From Alopecurus myosuroides (taxonomy: Eukaryota; Streptophyta; Magnoliopsida; Poales; Poaceae), in the NCBI GenBank assembly GCA_028641055.1, contig CM054060.1, positions 210,638,445 to 210,702,444 of the forward strand: a stretch of DNA of 64,000 nt. Reading direction: 5' to 3'. A program made the position numbers and the translations under genes. Below, piece after piece: positions 58,763 through 64,000 of the stretch. The notes beneath the pieces were generated by a model that saw nothing but the letters and a program-made list of their open reading frames with translations, was not told the origin of the DNA and did not search any database. Position 1 is the first letter of the stretch, and every line of letters begins with the position of its first letter.

Positions 58763-60463
58763 TTAGCGTTTTACAATTTTCTTTCCCTTTTTTGTCGCGG
58801 TTGAGTAATTCAGTCCCGGAACACCGTGACTTCTTCGGTGGAATGGGCGACCTGTAGGTAGCATTGTCCTGCTTCTTCTTGTTGTGTATTTCGTTCCATC
58901 GTCATTGTCATCTTCTATTTTCGGGTCGCCGTACTGGTCAAAGTCTTGCTCGTTGGCTACTCCATCCATTCCGATGATGTTTCTTTTGCCTCTCCGCACG
59001 ACAACACGGCTAGGCCTTGTCGGGTCAGTAATGAAGAAGCATTGGTCCACTTTGTTAGCCAAGACCCATGGCTCATTTTTTGCGGTGACATTCGTGCCGG
59101 ATTTGGCTTCAGGTATCACCATGGTGGTGAAATATTGTCCTTCTTTCCTGACGCTCTTTGCCCATGTGACACGGAACATTGGCACCTTCTCTCCGCAGTA
59201 GTCGAGTTCCCATATCTCGTCGATCCTACCATAGTATCTTTCCTTGACGTCACCTGTTAATGATTCCATCGTTACCCCCGAGTTCTGGTATTCGCAGTTC
59301 CGGTCCTTATTTGCCGTGTAGAATGTGTAACCATTGATATCGTATGCCTGATATGTCATGAGGTTATGTGCGGGGCCTTGTGACAATGTGAGTATGAGTT
59401 TTTCTTCTTCAGAATAAGGCGTCTCCGGTTGATCGGTCATAATCTTCTCCCTGAACCACTGTGTGAAATGGATGTTGTGCTCTTTGATTATTTCTGCTTC
59501 GGTCCTATGTTGACCCCGGTCACTGTAATACTTCGCGATTAGCAATTTGTGCTTTTCCAACCAAGGATCGACCACTGTTAGATGTTGTAGCGCGACTAGG
59601 TTTGCTCTGTCAAAGTCGTTGCGTCGGCCCTGAAAGTCGACATTCATTTCGCGCTGGCCCTCGCGGTGTCCCCATCCACCGAGCCTGCCAAAGTGCCTGT
59701 TTACGGGCAGACCAGGGTTCTCATCTTTGTCTAGAAAATTCGTGCAGAAAGAGATGCACTCCTCTGTCAGAAAGCCCTTGGCAATGCTTGCGTCTGGACG
59801 GGCCCTGTTGCGGACGTATCCTTTGATGGAACCATTCATCCTTTCGAACGCCATCATGGAGTGTAAAAACGGCGGCCCGAGCTGGATGATATCATCCACG
59901 ACATGGACAAGGAGATGCACCATAATGTCGAAGAATGCTGGCGGGAAGTATATCTCAAGCTCGCATAGTATCACCACGATCTCTTCCTGTAGCCTTGCGA
60001 GTTTCTTCACGCCAATCGACTTTCGAGAGATGACGTCAAAAAAGTTGCAGAGTCCAAACAGCGTTTCGCGGACGTGCTCGTCCATTATCCCTCGAATTGC
60101 AACTGGAAGTATCTGCGTCATCATCACGTGACAGTCGTGAGACTTCATTCCGCTGAACTTCTGCTTTGGTACGTCTAGGTATCTGCTTATCTTCCCCGCA
60201 TAACCGTAAGGAAATTTGACTCCAAGGAGGCACTTGAAGAATTGGTCGATCTCCTTCTCGCATAGCGTGAAGCACGAAGGGGGACAGTAATATTCCGTCT
60301 TCTTGGCCTTTTTGCCCTTGCGGCGACCTTCCGTCCCATCTAACACATCGTCATCGTCATCGTCATCATCATCCGGTTTTCCTCCGTGGAGCTCGCCCCT
60401 GATATTGCCGACATATACATATCGTCCCTCCAACAACTCACCAACTATAGATCTTGCCGACAC
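58763..60463 (-). pseudogene. CACTA transposase TNPD, C-terminal fragment
   Basis: Open minus-strand frame of 566 codons with no ATG near its start (the first codon is GTG), so it is read as an N-truncated gene. It corresponds to the downstream part of the En/Spm TNPD transposase: a region like DUF4218 (YYCPPSCFTLCEKE, KSHDCHVMMTQILPVAIRG, PPAFFDIMVHLLVH, YVRNRARPDASIAKG) followed by a DUF4216-like domain (YYGRIDEIWELDY, VPMFRVTWAK, VLANKVDQCFFI). The transposase-associated domain and the catalytic Transposase_21 core normally upstream are absent; only about 270 bp separate the frame from the right hairpin array. An Asp run comes from a GAT/GAC repeat at about 60346-60376. Even so, the surviving 566 codons have no stop, which points to a recent deletion. 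Confidence 0.8.
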
Positions 60464-60734
60464 GAGACCGAGAGAGAGTATGTTTGTATGTGGCTATAGA
60501 AAGTGAAAAGATGGAAGGGAAAGTGGTAATAAAGTGAGAGATGGGGGTGGAGACAAATTTTTACTAGATTCACCACACATATGTATCAAAAAAATTAGGT
60601 TAAATAAGTTTTAAATGGTGGGAAAATGGGGGAAATGAGGTGGTGAGGGGGTGGGGGGCGACCAGATCTAAAATGGGGTGGAGATATGGGTGGATGGGAG
60701 GTTGGGGGTGGTCCCAAACCACTTAAATTCGTTC

Positions 60735-61100
60735 CAGGTATACCCGTGACGCACATGATATTCGGCGCGTCACGGCTATGCTGGATAGCCGCGGCGCACG
60801 CAAGAGTGGTGCGTCACGGCAATAGATGCCATCGGTGGAAACGATACCCGTGACGCACGTCTGTCATGTGCGCCGCGGCTACGCAACATAGCCGTGACGC
60901 ACCTCTCAGGAGGTGCGTCGCGGGTATGCCTCGGAGGCTCGCCACCCCGGCCCCACACATACGCGCGACGCAGCTTCCAATTGGTGCGCCGCGGCTATTG
61001 CTTTACGCGCGACGCGCAGAATAGTGGTGCGCCGCGGGTAATAGGCGTGACGCGCCAAACTGTATGTGCGTCACGGGTATCATCACTCCTATAGCCATTT
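60735..61100. repeat. CACTA right subterminal hairpin repeats
   Basis: Seven successive hairpin units of about 35-45 bp, each of the form TA-NCCGTGACGCAC, an unrelated spacer of about 8-14 bases, then GTGCGYCRCGGN-TA. 60464-60734, between the array and the TNPD fragment, is low-complexity, G-rich on the plus strand, and shows no gene. Confidence 0.85.
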
Positions 61101-61556
61101 TCCTAGTAGTGCACGGATAGTACACAACAAGGTACGTACGCATACCTTTCACTTCCATTTTGTTACCTAAAATACGTACGTATATATTTATTTAATAAGT
61201 ACTTATCTCCACCTATGCAGGACTATTTGGGCAGACTGGATCCGGATCCGGGTGGCAGACTGATAGCGGGTCCTTTGATTTTAGGATGACTCAGGACGCG
61301 TGGCTACACAATAACTTTCAGCAGACACAGATTCCCATTCTCCAGACGCCTCCATCACAGGGTCCTACTATGCAGACGCCTCCACCATTCCCCACACAGG
61401 CTACACAGGATGCATATGATGAACAGGATGGAAGCTTCACAGTGCCTCGTGAAACTAGGGCACCCCACAGGTATGAGTGGTCGACTCCCGTACCACGCCC
61501 CCCACGTGAAGGTCGGCGACGCAGGAGGGAGTGATATCTTCGAGTAGTGCATATTT

Positions 61557-61665
61557 ATCTACATATGTATGAGACATATTTATCTACCTATGTATGAGAC
61601 GACCTATGTATGAGACATATTTATGTACCTATGTATGAGATATATTTATCTACCTATGTATGTGT
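61557..61665 (+). repeat. PMD 3' tandem repeats, U3
   Basis: Same 25-bp repeats as in U1 and U2, but running on into unique MULE sequence (GTGTGACATATTTG) without (GTT)n. This marks the breakpoint of the triplication. Confidence 0.7.
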
Positions 61666-61744
61666 GACATATTTGACTTCAAAGTTTCATACGCACTAAG
61701 ATAGAATTGAAATACGTTGCCGCCACTTTGCTCCCCCTCAGGTC

Positions 61745-61930
61745 CTCCCGCCATTTTCCTCCCGCCATTTTTTTCCCGCCATCGTCTCCCGCCATTTTTT
61801 CCCGCCACCGTCTCCCGCCCTTTTTTTCCGCGCCAACGTCTCCCGCCAAAGTCTCCCGCCCTTTTTCTCCCTCCACTAATCTCCCGCCACCGTCTCCCGC
61901 CCAGTTGCCTACATACCATGCCTATATAAA
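61745..61930 (+). promoter_or_regulatory. CCCGCC/E2F-like promoter of the third MULE gene
   Basis: About ten CCCGCC motifs in 155 bp (first at 61747, last at 61896). Two are perfect TTTCCCGCC E2F consensus sites (61772-61780, 61798-61806). A TATATAAA box follows at 61923-61930, so transcription would start near 61955. E2F/DP factors activate S-phase genes in plants. Confidence 0.6.
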
Positions 61931-61947
61931 CCCCGGCATTCTTTCTG

Positions 61948-62786
61948 ATGGAAGTGTGTATGTTGTCTACTGAACTTAGAGTAATGGCTGATAGTGGTAG
62001 TCCTGGTCTCGATCCAGAAAACTCATGGTATATTCTAGATCATGCGGCACAAGGTTCTTGCAAGATTACGAGGGATGGTAGAATTCCAGTTAGTTATATG
62101 GAACTAATGACTGAGTCGGCCACGCTATTGCTCTGGAAGGAAAATTAGCCAGATATAACCTCCCGCCTAGATCCGTCGATGAAATTAGGAGTGAACTATT
62201 GAGGTGGCATCATAAGTGGTGCAGAATAGTTGAGCTAAAAAAAATCGAGTCGGGGCTTAACGAGTCCTATGCACTTCACGTTCAGGTAATCGATTTACGA
62301 GTTTACATCATGTTCAAATCGATTTGCATCGTTCTGATTTCTGTTTTCGCTTTTATTCTCAATGTGCAGCACTGGCCTACCGATGCAGAGTTTCTGAACA
62401 AACAGATCACGCACTATGGCTGGATGAGCATACTCTTTGGACCATGTCCACGAGGGTTTCTAGAAGACAACCGCCACGCTCATTGGATGCTTAACACAAT
62501 ATCAAAGGGGAAGACTGGTGCCGCATCAAAGGGGAATAGTGACAGCGTAACAAAGAGGAAGACTGGTGGCGCATCGAAAGGGAAGACTGCTGACACGTCG
62601 AAGGGAAAGAGTGGCGGCGCATCCAAGACAGTTGATGATGACAACAGTGACGATGGCTATACGCCGAGAAGTGTAGCTAGGTTTAAGGCTATGTGTAAGC
62701 GTGCCGATTCATCAAAAGCCATAGCTGATGAAAACAGTGATGGCGACTTCATGCCCCCATCACGAACACGTGAGAGAGCAAAGTGA
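61948..62786 (+). pseudogene. Third MULE gene, unrecognised product, one frameshift
   Basis: Two exons with a small intron (62286-62369, CAG|GTAATC donor, GTGCAG acceptor). The likely start is ATG at 61984 (MADSGSPGLDPENSW), about 55 bp after the TATA box; an earlier in-frame ATG is at 61948. In exon 1 the frame runs to a TAG at 62146, but the next frame carries on plausibly (ALEGKLARYNLPPRSVDE, LRWHHKWCRIVEL), so a one-base indel near 62120 is likely. Exon 2 (HWPTDAEFLNKQITHYGW, GPCPRGFLEDNRHAHWML) ends in a basic tail with four or five SKGK/TKRK-like repeats and acidic patches. No known domain is recognised. It is present only in U3, since U1 and U2 lost this part of the MULE. Confidence 0.5.
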
Positions 62787-63030
62787 AGTCGGCGTGTAAA
62801 ATTAGTTTTCCTTTTACGTATTGTATTGTTTCAAATTTTAATCCAGTACTGTTTTCAATAGGAATTTGCTTGTAAAATTATTGTCCTCGTTGCAAGATAA
62901 TTATATGAATTTGCAATTAAACAGGTTACCAAAGGTGAAGAAGAAAGAAAAATTGCACCCAAAAGTTTTTCGGTATCTGTCGCAGTGGGGGACCGCGGTC
63001 TGCCACCGCGACTAGGACCCTCTCGCAGTG
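62787..63030 (+). other. MULE right subterminal region
   Basis: AT-rich 3' sequence of the third gene followed by GTCGCAGTGGGGGACC, the inverse-oriented counterpart of the GTCGC motifs at the left end. No further gene seen. Confidence 0.6.
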
Positions 63031-63128
63031 CGGGAACACGACTGCCCAATATTTTTGAAAATTCTAAATTTCGCGTACTATCTTTTTACTTTCTATTAAA
63101 AAGTATATTATTTTAAAAAAAAATTAGC
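63031..63128 (-). repeat. MULE right terminal inverted repeat
   Basis: Inverted match to 42551-42645, with GGAACACGAC, GCCCAATATTTTTGAAAA and ACTTTCTATTAAAAA readable. Followed by the target duplication CAAATAGCA (63129-63137). Confidence 0.9.
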
Positions 63129-63167
63129 CAAATAGCAGCCCCGAGGGATTCCTTTTGTCGGGCCATT

Positions 63168-63284
63168 TGACAATTTGTCACGTTTTACTTTGCAATTTGA
63201 TTATTTGCCACATCCTGTTTCACTGACATGTGGTGGTCACAGGGCAAATAATCAAATTTCACATGTAAAGCGTGGCAAATCATC
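63168..63284. mobile_element. Foldback/MITE-like hairpin upstream of SNRNP27
   Basis: 63168-63209 is the inverse of 63243-63284 with few mismatches (TTTGATTATTTGCC against GGCAAATAATCAAA, and TTTGTCACG against CGTGGCAAA), around a 33-bp loop. It occupies about half of the space between the MULE insertion and the host gene. Its family is not assigned. Confidence 0.65.
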
Positions 63285-63344
63285 AAAAAAAAATCCCCCT
63301 TTTGTCGGGTTTACCCTCCACCAGATTCAGAAACCAACGGGAGC

Positions 63345-63352
63345 AAACCCTA
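63345..63352 (+). promoter_or_regulatory. Telo-box-like motif of the SNRNP27 promoter
   Basis: AAACCCTA, 21 bp before the start codon. Telo boxes are common in 5' regions of plant genes for translation and RNA processing. A clear TATA box is not seen. Confidence 0.4.
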
Positions 63353-63372
63353 CCTCATCTCCTCGCCAAAGA

Positions 63373-63951
63373 ATGTCGGACCGCCGCCGCGACAAGGAGA
63401 ATCCTCGCGAGCGCGGCCACGACCGGCAGCGGGAGCGAGAGCGTGAAAGGGAACGCGTGGTCGACCGCCATGGCGACCGGGACCGTGGCCGCGACAAGGA
63501 AAGGGAACGCGACCGTGCATACGAGCGCGATCGGAACCACCGCAGCGACCGAAAGCGTTCCCGCTCGCCCTCAGCTGACCGCTCCCGCCGCCGCCGCTCC
63601 CGCTCCCGCTCCCGCTCCGACCGATCCCGCTCTCCGGACACCACCCGCCACAAGCGCCGCCGCGACGTGTCGCCCGTGAACGACCAAAAGGATGACAAGA
63701 AGTCCGATCCTCCGGCTGCTCCCAAGATCATCGAGGAGGTGCCCATGGCGGGTGACGGGGACATGGACGCGGAGGAGCTTGAGATGATGAAGATGATGGG
63801 AATCCCCGTCGGGTTCGACTCCACCAAGGGGAAGTATGTTCCTGGCGCCGATGTTAGCGGCGTGCGGGCCGTCACCAAGCGGCAGCCACGGCAGTACATG
63901 AACCGCCGGGGTGGGTTCAACCGCCCCCTGCCACCAGAGGTCAATCGCTGA
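63373..63951 (+). CDS. SNRNP27: U4/U6.U5 tri-snRNP 27 kDa protein (SNRNP27) homologue
   Basis: Spliceosome component of the tri-snRNP, acting in the nucleus; SNRNP27 influences 5' splice-site choice. The frame gives 192 residues and ends TGA at 63949-63951. I start at [10 protein letters not shown] (63373) because the frame further upstream (from 63175) runs through the foldback repeat and low-complexity sequence. Residues 1-110 are an RS/RE-rich low-complexity domain (alternating Arg-Glu, Arg-Asp, then Arg-Ser). Residues about 130-190 are the conserved SNRNP27 domain: [20 protein letters not shown], then [14 protein letters not shown]. Length is in the range of eukaryotic homologues (human about 155). 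No intron is seen, so it is either a naturally intronless gene or a retrocopy; the undamaged frame favours a working gene. High GC matches grass genes and contrasts with the surrounding TEs. Confidence 0.9.
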   Translation: MSDRRRDKENPRERGHDRQRERERERERVVDRHGDRDRGRDKERERDRAYERDRNHRSDRKRSRSPSADRSRRRRSRSRSRSDRSRSPDTTRHKRRRDVSPVNDQKDDKKSDPPAAPKIIEEVPMAGDGDMDAEELEMMKMMGIPVGFDSTKGKYVPGADVSGVRAVTKRQPRQYMNRRGGFNRPLPPEVNR

Positions 63952-64000
63952 CGAGGGAAAAGGTTCTGAATTCCTTGCTCTTCTCTGTTTATCTTTAATT

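Larger units (their letters stand above)
51191..61111 (-). mobile_element. CACTA (En/Spm-type) element, 9921 bp
   Basis: Ends are CACTACTAGGGAAAA and its inverse TTTTCCTAGTAGTG, giving terminal inverted repeats of about 15 bp. The 3-bp duplication CAC flanks both ends (51188-51190 and 61112-61114). The uninterrupted target AGCAGCACACGGATAG is present at the matching place in U1 (near 22290) and U2 (near 36756), which proves the insertion and its boundaries. All genes are on the minus strand: a 3' fragment of the TNPD transposase, a Transposase_24/Ulp1-like gene, and a small RNase H1 N-terminal domain gene. The catalytic half of TNPD is missing, so this copy cannot be autonomous. Confidence 0.95.
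46429..61534 (+). pseudogene. PMD gene, U3, interrupted by CACTA
   Basis: Exons as in U2: 46429-46556, 49216-49543, 49613-50029, 50101-50384, 50485-50749, 50838-51190 continued at 61115-61131, and 61221-61534. Extra damage: in exon 4 an 8-bp microinversion with loss of 11 bp net (near 50139-50146) creates a TGA, and one C is missing from the run at about 50317. The CACTA sits in exon 6, inside the poly-Gln codons. The shared exon 2 donor loss is also present. Confidence 0.8.
37342..61665. repeat. Tandem unit U3, interrupted by CACTA
   Basis: Third copy, 24.3 kb long because it contains the 9.9 kb CACTA; without it about 14.4 kb. After CTATGTATGTGT (61665) it continues into unique MULE sequence, so U3 carries the original right boundary of the duplicated segment. 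Confidence 0.93.
42551..63128 (+). mobile_element. Complete Mutator-like element with mudrA, PMD and a third gene
   Basis: Bounded by TIRs of about 95 bp (42551-42645 and 63031-63128) and the perfect 9-bp duplication CAAATAGCA (42542-42550, 63129-63137). Without the nested CACTA it is about 10.65 kb, including the 2.6 kb solo LTR. Gene order, all plus strand: mudrA pseudogene, PMD gene, then an unrecognised gene with an E2F-like promoter. U1 and U2 have the left TIR and first two genes but lack the last 1.46 kb and the right TIR. MULEs move by cut-and-paste with 9-bp duplications, which matches what is seen. Confidence 0.9.

Noticed and set aside
63175..63372. N-terminal 66-codon extension of SNRNP27
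   Set aside because: It starts at a non-ATG codon and runs through the foldback repeat; the conserved protein begins at MSDRRR.

Overview
This is plant nuclear DNA, most likely from a large, repeat-rich grass genome. That inference rests on a Stowaway-type MITE, long Ty3-type LTRs, a Mutator-like element (MULE) carrying a plant mobile domain gene, a CACTA element with Transposase_24 and Ulp1-like genes, and one GC-rich host gene. I cannot name the species. Nothing bacterial, organellar or CRISPR-like is present.

Layout. 1-9164 is a Ty3-type LTR element. It has two very long LTRs (the first cut by the window edge), an initiator-Met primer site, and only about 0.8 kb of internal DNA holding three scraps of pol. 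From the tail of its 3' LTR onward, a unit of about 14.1-14.5 kb is present three times head to tail (U1 8787-22892, U2 22893-37341, U3 37342-61665). Each unit holds the LTR tail, a gag remnant and LTR of a minus-strand Ty3-type element, an A-rich tract, a Stowaway MITE, a small MULE-type MITE, and the left part of a MULE. The MULE part has a TIR, a mudrA-like transposase pseudogene and a plant mobile domain (PMD) gene whose first intron contains a 2.6 kb solo LTR.

Only U3 runs on to the MULE's right end at 63128. There the 9-bp target duplication CAAATAGCA recurs, so the whole MULE is 42551-63128. It includes a third, unrecognised gene (61948-62786) behind a promoter rich in CCCGCC/E2F-like sites. 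In U3 alone a 9.9 kb CACTA element (51191-61111, target duplication CAC) interrupts PMD exon 6; U1 and U2 preserve the empty site. The CACTA has an apparently intact four-exon Transposase_24/Ulp1-like gene, a C-terminal fragment of the TNPD transposase, a small RNase H1 N-terminal-domain gene with a membrane tail, three arrays of hairpin repeats, and a tandem pair of structured hairpins whose stems covary.

The only clear host gene is at the right edge: an intronless SNRNP27 (U4/U6.U5 tri-snRNP 27 kDa protein) homologue at 63373-63951. The MULE end lies about 235 bp upstream of its ATG, with a foldback element between them.

Order of events from the nesting: MULE-type MITE, then the MULE inside it, then the solo-LTR parent inside the MULE, then shared disabling mutations (three amber stops in mudrA and a lost PMD splice donor), then triplication, then private damage in each copy and the CACTA insertion in U3. 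The shared mutations mean the MULE was already inactive when it was triplicated. The most novel-looking features are the twin covarying hairpins, the spliced-ORF-like module inside the Ty3 LTRs, the E2F-like promoter of the third MULE gene, and the hairpin arrays of the CACTA.
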